Part shown: positions 28,833 to 39,655 of the stretch, piece after piece
Numbering within the stretch: the first letter of the stretch is position 1
How the letters are laid out: every line of letters begins with the position of its first letter
From: Rutpela maculata
Taxonomy: Eukaryota; Arthropoda; Insecta; Coleoptera; Cerambycidae
NCBI GenBank assembly: GCA_936432065.2
Contig: OW386285.2
Span: 186,000,301-186,064,300 of the forward strand
Reading direction: 5' to 3'
Length of the DNA: 64,000 nucleotides
Position numbers and translations under genes: made by a program
The notes under the pieces: model-generated
Database searches by the model: none
Seen by the model: the letters and a program-made list of their open reading frames with translations, nothing else
Told to the model about the DNA's origin: nothing

Positions 28833-30358
28833 CGTGGGTTGAGTATTATGTTGTTCTAATAGTACAAATTGCAAATTGGAGAAACAGAGATTTAAACATT
28901 CACGCTATATTTTAATCTATTTTGAAAAGCTTTTTATTTCTCCTTGTATTGCAACTTTGCGATTGATAAGTTTTTTATTGGGTTTCCATTATTTGCTAAT
29001 CAAATTTATTTATAGATTTAACAATATCACGAACTAAACAATCGCTGATAGAACAGAAGGTCTATATTAATATATAAAATTTTACAAAATAGTTCAATAA
29101 TGTTCTAACAATATAGGGGTTTATTAAAAAATGTGTAGTTGGAATAAATTAACATTATTTCTATAACAATAACTAAAAGGAAAATATATTATACTATTAC
29201 TTTATGAAGAAACTTACATCAACATTCCTTTTTATTGGTTCTGCATTTTTTTTTGTCAATGTATCGCGTTTTGGTTTTAGTGTCGTCTTTTTAAGTTTTT
29301 TTTACATCGGGTTTTAGGTTTTTTTGGTATTGGTATTAGCAGTATAACTAGTAATTTTTTATTCGTGTTGACTATGTTTGTATCTCGATACGGAAAGATA
29401 AACAACGATCATCGTGGTTAGTATTTAGATAGGTGATCATCTAGGGAAACACAGCGATCTCGCCGCACCTTTCAGTTGCATGTATGTCAGCGTATAAACA
29501 GAAGCTATGCTATTTAAGACGAGGTTTGCGGGGTGGATATACCATATTTCGAAGAGCATGAAAGCACTCGGTTTCTTGTGTATTAAGTAAGTAGAATATC
29601 CTCGCGCTTCTTACAAGAAGAGGTTGGGCAAAATTTCCAAGTGTCTTGGCGTCGCTAATTCACCTTAGTTGCGGAAATAGGCAGTCGTTAAATAAATAAA
29701 TTTAAGAAACTACAGTGTTGGTTACCACTGTTTCTACTATATCTTTAGCATTTTTAACTTTTTGCATTCGAAAAGGCAGCGGTATTGTTGTATCCCTTAA
29801 AAAAAAGTTTTAATAAAGATTATATCAACAACTGGTATAAACTTAAAGAATTTAGTTAGATCAATAATTTTGGCTAAAGGCAAAAGGCATCGAGTCCATC
29901 ACTTGGATGGGTTACCGTAACTCATCTCGCCGTCCTGGTTAAGTGGTAGAGTAGCATTAGCTAAACTTCGCCAGGACGTTAATATAAATAAGGCATTTAA
30001 AATAAAAATAAAAAAAAAAATAAAAATTTTCTAGCTTCACATCTTACATTTTATAGCTTTTATAGGAACACACAATTGGACACCATATTACTATACTTAT
30101 TGTACATTAACATTATAATGTTCCAACAGCATCCAGACTGGCCACCCTATTGGTCTATTTGTTAGAATATTATAATACTGAAGGATATTCAAATAATGCT
30201 GATAGTGCAATTTAATAGTCTTTCCCATACCGTTTGTAGACTGTTTAAGATAGAAATTTGTATTTAGATAGAACAAAAATGTTTTGAACTTTTTTATTCT
30301 GTAAATATTTAATTTCCGGCCAAAAGTGCTTATAGAACAATATAATACTCAACCCACG
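28833..30358. mobile_element. TIR transposon inserted in polB, AATT target duplication
   Basis: Ends are CGTGGGTTGAGTATTATGTT (28833 onward) and its near-exact complement, ending at 30358; the inverted match is about 25 bases with one or two mismatches. AATT flanks both ends (28829-28832, 30359-30362). Removing the 1526 bases plus one AATT keeps the polB frame through the junction. No transposase is visible, so it is non-autonomous or decayed. The family is not identified. A stretch at 29880-30030, ending in an A-rich run, could be a SINE inside it. Confidence 0.75.
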
Positions 30359-30362
30359 AATT

Positions 30363-31828
30363 GAGGCCATTTTTGACGATGATTACGAGCTAGTCAACAA
30401 AGTATGGAATACCTTCAAATGTAAAACATTTGGAGAGTTCGCAGACTTATATCTAAAATCAGACATTTTATTATTAGCCGATGTATTTGAAAATTTTCAC
30501 AAATTTATATGGATCCGCAATGGAAAGATACCTACCCACAGGTGATTTTAGGTGACTAGAGTAAGAAGATATAAAAAATTTTGGGTGTTGGAGAAAATTC
30601 GCCAAAAAGTTATGTTCTAGAAGTGGACTTGGAATATCCTTCAAACTTGCACGATGACCATAACGACTTACCATTCTGTCCTGAGAGAATGATTCATCCC
30701 AAAAGTAAAACTGCCAAATTAATTCCGAATTTACGAAATAAATATAAATATATCATCCACTACAAAAATTTGGAACAATGTTTGAAATATGGAATGAAAT
30801 TAAAGAAAATACATAGGATAATAGAATTTTCCCAATCACCTTGGTTGAAGTTATATATTGATTTAAACACAAATCTCCGAAATTCTGCTAAAAACGAGTT
30901 TGAGAAGGATCTATTCAAGTTGATGGTGAATTCAATTTTCGGTAAAACCATGGAAAACGTTGATAAAAGACAAAACATTAAGCTATGCTCGTGCTGGGAA
31001 AATAAAAAAGGTGTATTAGGTGCCAGAGCGTTAATAGTCATGCCACATTTTAAATCGTGTTTAGTGTTCGATGAAAATTTAGTAGCAGTTCAATTAGAGA
31101 AATTAAAAGTTGTATATGACAAACCACTCTATGTAGGCTTTTTCATTTTGGATATTTCCAAGACTATCATGTATGAATTTCTATATGGTTACATTAAAAC
31201 AATGTATGGAGATGACGCAGTCGTTTTATACACAGACATCGACAGCCTAATTTTAGAAATATTTACAGATGATGTTTATGATGACATCAAGAGAAACATT
31301 CATTTTTTCGATACTTCAAATTATAATGCAGACAACATCCATAACATGCCCAAAGCAAAGTCTGTTGTAGGAAAAATGAAGGACGAATGCGATGGAAGAC
31401 CAATAGAGAGCTTTTATGGTACTGGTGCGAAAGCGTACTGCGTTAAAGCCGGTGATGTAACTAAAAAGGCGAAAGGTGTTTCTAAAAGTGTCGTTAAACA
31501 TCAGATAGATTTTTCAGACTATGTTCAGATTGTCGAAAACGGTGGTTTAATATTCCGTAAAATGTCTATATTTAAATCCACTTTGCATACCATTCACACA
31601 GAACTTAAAAATAAAGTACCTCTATCGTCTGCTGATGACAAAAGATATGTGTTACCTGGAGATGTGAGAACTTTGGTTTGGGGGCATCATCTTATTCCTG
31701 ACAGTAGTGATAAAAATTTAGACATTTTGCTGAAGTACGCTAGACACCTTGACATAGAAGAGCCAGAAGCAGGATGGGATAGTATTGATTTGGATGAGTC
31801 GGAAGCAGAATGGGAAAATTTAGATTAG
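30363..31828 (+). pseudogene. polB: Maverick DNA polymerase B, palm and C-terminal part
   Basis: The frame enters with EAIFDDDYELVNKVWNTF and LYLKSDILLLADVFENF. It is shifted and stopped near 30530-30580, so the first catalytic motif is damaged. It then runs open to 31828. FKLMVNSIFGKTMENV is motif B, and YTDIDSLILEI is motif C, where the family norm is YxDTDS; the middle Thr is Ile. A helical tail and an acidic repeat (EEPEAGWDSIDLDESEAEWE) end it. AATAAA follows near 31928. Confidence 0.85.
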
Positions 31829-32010
31829 ATAATTTTGATTTCGATTTATTAGATTTGTAGTTTATTAGGTTTGTAATTTGTTAGCTTTGTAATTTGTATT
31901 AAAATATACACTATTGTTTACTTGTAAATAAAACACATATACATTATTAATTGTTTTTTATTTTTCTCTCATATGGTTTATAATATAATATAAAGATATG
32001 GTAAAATTAT

Positions 32011-32760
32011 TTAATAGAATCCGCATCTTTGAAGGCCCCATTTACATACTTGATATCTCGATTGTGGCTCTGGTGGACCATCCACGTGACCATTCCATTC
32101 AGGACGACTGTGGTGTACTAAACAAGGTAATTGAATCGTTAGCCTGAAATTTTCTCTATATTGATTTGGTAACTTGGGCCATGCGCAAAGAAGTTCCATG
32201 GGACCAGCTTTGTCAATTAGATAATTTAATGGAAAATTCTGAAGTTCTTCCTCAGTAAAGTCATATAAATTTTTACCATGCCTGTGTTCTGTTATTAATA
32301 CGTTTGCTAGACAGTGTAAACAGCTCAGTTCTGGATCCCTATTGTCTGTATAAGTCTGACAATCGATTCAGTAACAAACAACGAGGAACATACCACGATG
32401 TAGTAGATCAGGTAAGAAACTGCGCCTAATTCTGGTTTACAATCTGTTTTTGTACTATCAGCACTTAGTGGTGGGGGGCATTTACTGAATAGTTGGTTCC
32501 ACTTTGTTTCTTTAGTAGAGTTATCATTCTGCCTTAGTCGCAGTTTGTACATAGTGCTATTTTTAGGTATTGAAGATGTAAGGAGTGGCTCATTAATTGT
32601 TGTGGAAGGTATGTTTCGTTTCCATTTTGAAGGCCAACTGTCATTTCTTGTACCGTTGCTATCGAAACAAATAAATACCTCTTTATTGTTGTGAGATTGT
32701 TGTATGTAGAGAATTGCATGCCAAATGGCGAGCTTATCATCGTAATATCTATAAACACAC
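32011..32760 (-). pseudogene. Unknown gene in the Maverick right arm
   Basis: Three overlapping frames read in order from 32760 down. They end in a clear block at about 32330-32011: LSCLHCLANVL, GKNLYDFTEEELQNFPLNYL, then LLCAWPKLPNQYRENFRL, HHSRPEWNGHVDGPP and KWGLQRCGFY. The composition is that of real protein (Trp, Cys, Pro rich). It was not recognised. It could be an element gene or a captured host gene. Frame breaks are near 32330 and 32540. Confidence 0.4.
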
Positions 32761-32908
32761 TAATGTTCTATCAAATTAACATGAATTTATATTCTATTAT
32801 ATATAGGAGAGGGGGAAGAATGAAAGCACTTTTCTTATAAATTTAATTTATTAAAAATTCTAAGTTAGTAGAATAAAACACCCAATGAATATATAAAGAA
32901 ATATATAG

Positions 32909-32979
32909 GTCAGGTTGGCCGAGTGGTCTAAGGCGCCTCACTTTGGCGTATGATTCCGTACCGAATCCCACACCTGACA
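32909..32979 (+). pseudogene. tRNA-Leu-like sequence, degenerate
   Basis: GTCAGGTTGGCCGAGTGGTC has the start of a tRNA-Leu (A box), and its 7-base acceptor arm pairs perfectly with ACCTGAC at 32972-32978. The D arm is good. A five-base anticodon stem can be drawn, but its loop lacks U33. The variable arm is missing. The T arm is damaged: GTACCGAATCCCAC stands where GTGGGTTCGAATCCCAC is expected. It is a tRNA pseudogene or the head of a tRNA-derived SINE. Confidence 0.55.
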
Positions 32980-33009
32980 TATATTTTACCATTCATTATA
33001 ATTTGCTTG

Positions 33010-33514
33010 AAAACCTTTGCTTATTTTTTAAACACTTTCTCATCCCAGATCTTCTGTACTTCATGAGGTATATGAATGACTTCTTTCTTCTCAATGATCG
33101 TGGTAGTTACATTGCAATAATTACACGTTACATCCAAACCAGTGTTTTGTTCCGGCTTCATTATCAGGCAACTTCTTACATGACTCTTTTTGATAACGTC
33201 GTACATGTTGGTTGCTTGTAAAACTTTTACTACAATAATCACACATAAACATTTTGATCCGTTGCTGAAGGAGACTAGCACTACAAATAAATGAACTCTT
33301 CTATTTTGTGATATTGGAGGTTTTAAAACGTTTCTTGAATCGGCGAATTTAGAATACGGAAAGAATCGTATTCATTAAGTTTAATTGGCCTTGTCTGGTT
33401 ACAATACGTAAAATAACTTATTATCAGTTTAGGCCTACTCAGCCAAGAATCACTAATTAGTTTGCGGCAAACACAACACTGCTTTGTCTCAACTACATCA
33501 CTCGGTTCAAACAT
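33010..33514 (-). pseudogene. Small zinc-finger gene of the Maverick, broken
   Basis: From MFEPSDVVETKQCCVCRKLI (ATG at 33514) the frame reads to 33323. Further down, in shifted frames to about 33010, come a C-x2-C pattern (KCLCDYC-like, about 33235) and CNYCNV, similar in style to the fingers at the start of polB. About 160 residues in all. The start is chosen because GTGGTGGGGG and TATATAA (33543-33567, minus) precede it at the same distance as for the 17401 gene. A regulatory or DNA-binding role is an inference. Confidence 0.45.
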
Positions 33515-33542
33515 AATTAATAAATTCTGCTTTAATTCCAGG

Positions 33543-33672
33543 CTTATATAATAAGCCCCCACCACTCATACCACTAGATATAAAACAGGTGTTCATTATG
33601 AGTCATCAAATGACGCCTTATGCCAGATGGTGTCTAGACATGTTTAGATATGTTTGAACTTGTCTGTAGACA
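33543..33672 (-). promoter_or_regulatory. Putative promoter of the right-arm gene
   Basis: On the minus strand, AGTGGTGGGGGCTTATTATA (ending in TATATAAGC) lies about 35 bases ahead of the ATG at 33514. Further upstream (33632-33672) is the extended palindromic box, TCTAGACATGTTTAGATATG followed by TTTGAACTTGTC. Both match the arrangement at 17265-17372. Confidence 0.45.
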
Positions 33673-33689
33673 TCTACTGGCCAGATGCT

Positions 33690-34028
33690 TATTATAACGG
33701 TTTATGCCAGATGTTGTCGTGAGAACAGTAGTTTTAATTGATTCCCAGACAGTTCATTGACCTTTCATCAGTGTCAGCTGTCGTCACGCTTTAATAATCA
33801 TATTGAATTAATTACCGCCTGCATATCTGTCCATCTGTCTAGTATGACTCATCTGTCGTCATGCTTTAATAATCATATTGAATTAATTATCGCCTGCAAA
33901 TACGTATACACAGGTTTTGATTGGTTGAATGTTGTTACCAGCTGTTATCGTGAGAACAGTAGTTTTAATTAGACAGGCCATCCACGTTTGAACATTGGTG
34001 TTCAACTTTGCTCCGACTGCTCCAGCTC
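33690..34028 (-). repeat. Right terminal inverted repeat of the Maverick
   Basis: Reverse complement of 15361-15785 with one fewer 75-bp unit (AATTAATT units at 33805 and 33880). The outer end reads GCTCCGACTGCTCCAGCTC. Beyond it gypsy RT sequence begins. Confidence 0.85.
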
Positions 34029-34035
34029 TAGTTTT

Positions 34036-35480
34036 TAAATGTTCATAATGTTTTCCTATGTTTTCAGAAAATGTAAGAATATCATCTATGTAATGGAAAC
34101 AAAAACTATCAAAAACATATTTATCTAAATGTTCATAATGTTTTCCTATGTTTTCAGAAAATGTAAGAATATCATCTATATAATGGAAACAAAAACTATC
34201 AAAAACATATTTATCTAATGTCATTTGTATTGCCCTAACTAATGCTGCACTTCAACTTTGCAATCCAAAAGATGCTACCTTAAATTGATATATGTGACCA
34301 TCAATACTAAAACCTGTATATTTTTGAGAATTTGGATCAAGTGGAATGAGCCAAAACGAATTCTTCTAATCTAATTTTGAAAAAATAGTATTTTTCTCAA
34401 TTCTATTTAACATGGAACTATAGTTTGTGGTGCATCAAACTGTGATTTACTTATTTGATTTAAAATACGTGCATTTAAACATAATCTAATCGTGTTATTT
34501 TTTTTAACTACTGCTAACGGATTAATATAATTAGTTTTAGCTAACTCGATAATGTTTGCTTTTAGCATGTTTTCGATTTCATTATTTACCAGAGATCTAT
34601 GATTATATGGAACAGGATATGATTTGCATCGAAATGGTTCTTTCATGTACAATTAACTTGTGCATATAACCTTTTGCTATTTGTGATTCATAATTAATGA
34701 GAGAATTGTATTTAATAAGTACATTTTTGACTTTATTTTCATTTAGGAGGGCAATTTATATTATAACTTTCAGGTTTTTATTTATTTTTTATTTCAAATG
34801 TGGACATTTTCACCTATTTTATTTTCGACTTTCTCTTCGTTTAATAATTTATTAATATTACCTATTTTGGCTTGCTCACCATTTACCTCATTTATTCTAC
34901 CTATATTTATTTTATTACCATTTAATTGCATGGAGCGTCCCCCTACGTCAATTTTTGCCCTTAACTTGATCAATAAATCTTCTAAAATCGTATCAAATCT
35001 CACATTTGCAATGACTACAGATTCCCCATAAAATTCTTCACCAAGGACCATTATTTTATTTAAAACTTTATTTCATTCAGAAAATTGTTTTCCAATAGAT
35101 TTAAAAGTTTTATCTTTGAAATAGAAATTAAATTGTTAAGTTTATCTTTATTGTCTTCAATCAAATTGCTATTTATAAGACTTACTTCTGCGCCCGTATC
35201 AATCAAAGCTTTAATTTTAACATCTTGTATTTATAATTGGTAAATTACTAATTCGTACAATTTTACCATTTCCATTTTCATCGTCGGTGTCTATAAATTC
35301 TTTCATATGAGAATAAGTTGTAGTTGAAATATTTTTATTGAAAATTTTTGATTCAGCTATTAATTTTGTATTTATGACACAGTTTGTGTTTCGTTTATTT
35401 TCGAGGCTCTCATTAAGTTTTTTGAATCATTTTCCCTCTCTACATTTGAATTAGTGATCTGAGCATACGTTTTTCTTTGC
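34036..35480 (-). pseudogene. Decayed gypsy: protease and RT, split by the Maverick
   Basis: From 35480 down: a retropepsin (IDTGAEVSLINSNLI, about 35215-35170; ESVVIANVRFDTIL at about 35000) and the RT entry (EPFRCKSYPVPYNHRSLVNN, VVKKNNTIRLCLNARILNQI, 34640-34470). Damaged RT leads to HYIDDILTFSENIGKHYEHL (34130-34040). A 90-base in-frame tandem duplication (34037-34126 and 34127-34216) repeats the catalytic YIDD block. RT stops where the Maverick repeat begins. The next part of the same domain, the thumb, is found at the other end of the Maverick (15360). Many stops. Confidence 0.75.
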
Positions 35481-35484
35481 TTAT

Positions 35485-35905
35485 CATATGAAGTAAATAG
35501 TGTGAATGAGCCCGAAAACTATAATTTAAATTGTCCTCCGGAATATGAAGCTACGGTAAAAAATATATTAAATAATTATAATTCCCTTATAAACTACGAA
35601 TCGCGGATAGCTACAGGTTGTGTACAAAATAATTGTTGAAGAAAGAAAACCATTCAGATGTAAATCTTATCCAGTTCCATATAGTCATAGAGCCCAAGTA
35701 AAATATGAAATAGACAATATGTCACAAGCGAATATTACTGAATCAGCGAAAATAAATTATATAAATCCGTTCTTTATTGTGAAAAAGAAAAACGGTATAA
35801 AACGGTTACATTTAGATGCACGTATATTAAATCAAATAGTTAAAAAGCTCATTACAAAAATCTCACAAAGATATTCAAAACGAGAACAAGATAAAATAAC
35901 AAAAA
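35485..35905 (+). pseudogene. Gypsy fragment: pre-RT/RT start joined to integrase linker
   Basis: CPPEYEATVKNILNNYNSLI then RKPFRCKSYPVPYSHRAQVK and FIVKKKNGIKRLHLDARIL are the same RT entry as at 34.6 kb, in opposite orientation. After ARILNQIVKKL it passes directly to QRYSKREQDKITKKKVKFK, the linker before the integrase C-terminal domain. Most of RT, RNase H and integrase are therefore deleted. It continues at 40745 after a non-LTR insertion. Confidence 0.65.
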
Positions 35906-36837
35906 AAAAGGTCAAGTTTAAAAATAATAATAATAATAATATTGTTTATTTACATTAACTTACATAGCACATATGCATATATTAATTAGATAACAGCGTA
36001 AATAAATATTGAGAATAGTGGCAGACTATAATAGTTACTAAAAGTAGGTGTCCGAGACTTTCTTAAGTTTTCGAAAAAACTTGACTGTAGGTCTCGAATT
36101 CCTGGGGAGTAATGTATTCTTTATGCTATTGCTATATTAAATGTAATAAAATACTAAAATAACAATAAGAAAATTAATTAATAATAGGTGACTAAAGTGA
36201 TACTTAAATATTACACAATACGTAAATATGTATATACATTATACGTACACATATCTTATGAAAAGGGGAGAAACAAAATATATAAACATATATATAAAGA
36301 ATGCAAATATGTATACAGAAATAACAACGATTCTGTCAAATGTATATTTACACCATAGAAGAATGAGGTAAAAAGAAGAAAAGCGGATATAATAATGAGC
36401 TTTCATAAAAGCGAAGAATTATTCTCAATTAACCACTGGCGAAGTGTTATTTTTGAGGACTTTTTATATATTATTTGCTTTAATTCGGGTGGTAGAAGAT
36501 TGTAGACTTTTATGCCAATGTAGTGGTATACTCTCTGTCCAATGGTCTTACTTTCTTTTGGGTAATAATGGATTTTTTTGTGTTTTGTGTCTTGTATTAT
36601 GTATATGTGAGATAGGATCCGTTATTAATTTGTGTTTTGACATATTAACGCAGTTAAATAAAAAAGGTTCCTTACATCACATATTTTGGTATGTTTAAAA
36701 AGCTCCTCAGATGAAAACCTTGCCAGAAAATTAAAATTGGTCTTGAGTGTTTATTTTTTGTATGACTTCCAGAAGTTTTATTACATTTGAGTATGCTTCA
36801 CCCCAGCCAATAATACCATAAGTAAGCAGTGATTGTA

Positions 36838-39293
36838 CTAACGCATAGTAGACGGATTAAGTTCGTGTATACTCAAAATATACTTTAATTTTTGAAACAT
36901 GTAGGATAGCGATCTCAGCTTCCTGACTAAGTTTTCAATGTGGTGGTTCCATCTCAAATCATTATCTACAATTATTCCAAGGTATTTAACATATTCTGAG
37001 TTTTCCAAATTCCATATAGTATTGAGTTCGACATCGATAGTTGTATAGGATGGTAAACCCTTCTTGTAACTCGAAAATGGTATATACATTGTTTTATTTA
37101 AGTTAATCGTTAACAAGTTGTTATCAAACCATTTTGTTATTTTGTTTAAATCTTCCTGTATTTTTTTTATTTATTCCAGCCCAAGTCTCTCCTTCTACGA
37201 ATAGTACAGTGTCATTAGCATATGACACTATGTCTCCGTAACAGTCCAGGTTAAGAAGATCATTCAGATATATTATGAATAAAATAGGTCTCAAAACAGT
37301 TCCTTGTGGAATACCAAATATTATTTTTTGTTTATCACTGATGTTGGTGCCTATTTTTACCGATTGATATCTGTTGTCCAAATAGCTGCTAAGTAACTTG
37401 AAGGTCTGTCCCCGTATTCCGATATTTTGGATTTTGCGTAGAAGTAATTCGTGTCGAAAGCTTTTGCCAAGTCAATGAGAACTCCTGCACATGGTTTGGC
37501 TAAGTCCAAACAATTATAATTTTTTTTCGTTAAATTGGCTATTGTATCATTGGTTGACATGTTCTTACGGAAACCATATTGCTTCTTAGAGACTAAGTTG
37601 TAACGCTCCATGAAACTAACTAGCCTGGTTTTTAATGCTTTTTCAAATATTTTAGCAACATTGGATAACAAACTAATGGGCCTATAATTATCAACTATTT
37701 GACTGTCACCTGATTTATAAATTGGTGTTATCAGGGCTTCTTTAAATTGGGATGGTCAGTCCCCTATTTCAAAAATAAGGTTTATCAGGTACGTTAGGGG
37801 TTTACTTATGATTTGAGATAACTCTTTTAGAATTTTAGTTGTTATACCATCTGCACCGGGCGCTGAGTCATTCTTAAGTGACATTATTATCTCAATCAGT
37901 TCGTTTTCATTAACCGGGTTTAAGAATATTGTGTTAGGGTTATTAGGTTGTGTTTGTTCATTTTGATCGGATTGCCAATCTTTTTTATTTTCTGTGCCAT
38001 TTTTTCACCAACAGTAGCATAGTGATTATTATTAAATATTTGCGTAATTTCTTTTCCATCCGTAACATTTATGTTATATCTACTTTTTATTTCAATTATG
38101 TCATTATTGTTTGTTTGTGGATTGTTTGTATATTCTCTCATTAGGTGCCAAATTTTCTTGCTATTGTTTTTATTTTGGAAAATGACATCTTTGTAATAAT
38201 TTTGTTTCGATTTTGTAATTAATTTATTAGTTTGTTTCTATTATCTTTGTATTCTTTAATCGAATCTACGTTTGGGTTTTTTTCTGTACACATTATACAA
38301 TTTATCTCTGACATGTATTGACTTTATTAAACCCTCTGTGATCCAAGTTTTTTTTTACCTTTTGTTTTATTGTAATTGTTCTTGTTGACATTTCTATAGC
38401 CTCTTTGATTTTATTCATGAATATTTGGGTGGCTCCTTCCACTGTATTTTGCATGTAAATATTTTCAAATGTGTTCTGGTTTATTATTCTACATATTTTT
38501 TTATAATCTAGGAATGTTTCTGTCAACTGTGTTTGTCTTGATTTGAAGTTATTATTGTTCATTTTTAATATTGTTGGGAAATGATCTGTTATTTTAGAGT
38601 GTAAAATTATTGGTAGTAACTCATCTACCGTGATGTAATTACTTAAAAAAATATATGATCAATACAGGATTGGGAGCGATTGTCTATCATGGTATGCTTG
38701 TTGACTAGTGATTTATAACCGTTTTCGTATAGAACATTTAAATATTCATGGCTAGCCTCCATATTCTTTAATATATTTATATTCATATCTCCTACGGAAT
38801 TCTTGTCTTTGTTAGTAACAAAAGTTTCTAGTTCTTGAATGAATGAGAGTGTATTAATTGTGTGTGGTTTATATATAGCTGTCATTGACGTTTTCTTGTT
38901 ATTATCAGTTTCTATTGTTATTCTTATACAATTTATATTTGAAATATTAACTATTTTTGCCTCAAATTTATGTTTGTTTTTTACATATACTTTGACACCG
39001 TCGTTTTTGTTTACGTTTCCTTTGATATAATTTTTCTTATAATTTTGTAAATTAAATAAATCGTCATTACCCACAGACCATGTTTCTGTTAAAACAATTA
39101 TATCATATAATTCATTAAATTCATTGAGAATTACTTCAAGCTCATTGAAATTTTGTGATATACTTCTTATATTTGTATGAAATATTGTGAGACAATTTGT
39201 TGTTTCTGTAAGGCATGCTTTTAATTCTGGTATGGTTCTTGCTTCAGTCGTTGTTATTTCTTCAATATGAAAATCTCGTATATAATTGTCCAT
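36838..39293 (-). pseudogene. Non-LTR ORF2: endonuclease and reverse transcriptase
   Basis: Endonuclease (39293-38643): FHTNIRSISQNFNELEVIL, VLTETWSVG, SVGDMNINIL and SCIDHIFF give the Asn, Glu, Asp and Asp-His residues of the APE family. RT: LSNVAKIFEKALKTRLVSFM, KKQYGFRKNMSTNDTI, GVLIDLAKAFDT, GIPQGTVLRPILFIIYLNDL and SYANDTVLFV. The catalytic motif, normally ADD, reads AND, so the polymerase is dead. A C-terminal block (KYLGIIVDNDLRWNHHIENL) follows in another frame. It nicks DNA and copies element RNA at the target when intact. Confidence 0.8.
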
Positions 39294-39655
39294 TATTTTC
39301 TAATAGTAAATCTAATATAACTTAATAATAAACAAGAGGAACAAATCAGTTAATAATAATAATAAAAGAAAAAAAAATGTAAAAAAGTAAAAATTAAGAA
39401 TTAAAAATGAACAATAATTAACAAACTAAAAACTTACATTGAATCTCTTTTTTGTACCTTATTATTCTTACTTCCTTGTTGGCCTCAATTGTCTTTCACC
39501 TTTGTCACTTTTTACACTACCTGCCGAACTAGTCTTTTGATTTCTATTCTTCCCTTCTTCTTTTGCTTTATGTACAAGTGACGTTTCTCCTTTTTCTGTC
39601 TTCTTATTATTTTCCCGGTTATTTATTACTAGTTTAGTTTGGCTATTTTCTTTTA

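Larger units (their letters stand above)
15361..34028. mobile_element. Maverick/Polinton-like element, nested and decayed
   Basis: Long inverted repeats bound about 18.7 kb. Inside are genes characteristic of Mavericks/Polintons and the related adintoviruses: protein-primed DNA polymerase B, retroviral-type integrase, an FtsK/HerA-like packaging ATPase, an adenovirus-type cysteine protease and a pX-like virion protein with a PLA2 domain. All are broken by stops or frameshifts. A gypsy element (19125-22500) and a TIR transposon (28833-30358) lie inside. Neither flanking hexamer matches the other, so the 6-bp target duplication usual for the group is not preserved. Confidence 0.85.

Noticed and set aside
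32011..32760. Maverick major capsid protein
   Set aside because: Considered because of position, but none of the usual capsid words were seen; left as unknown.
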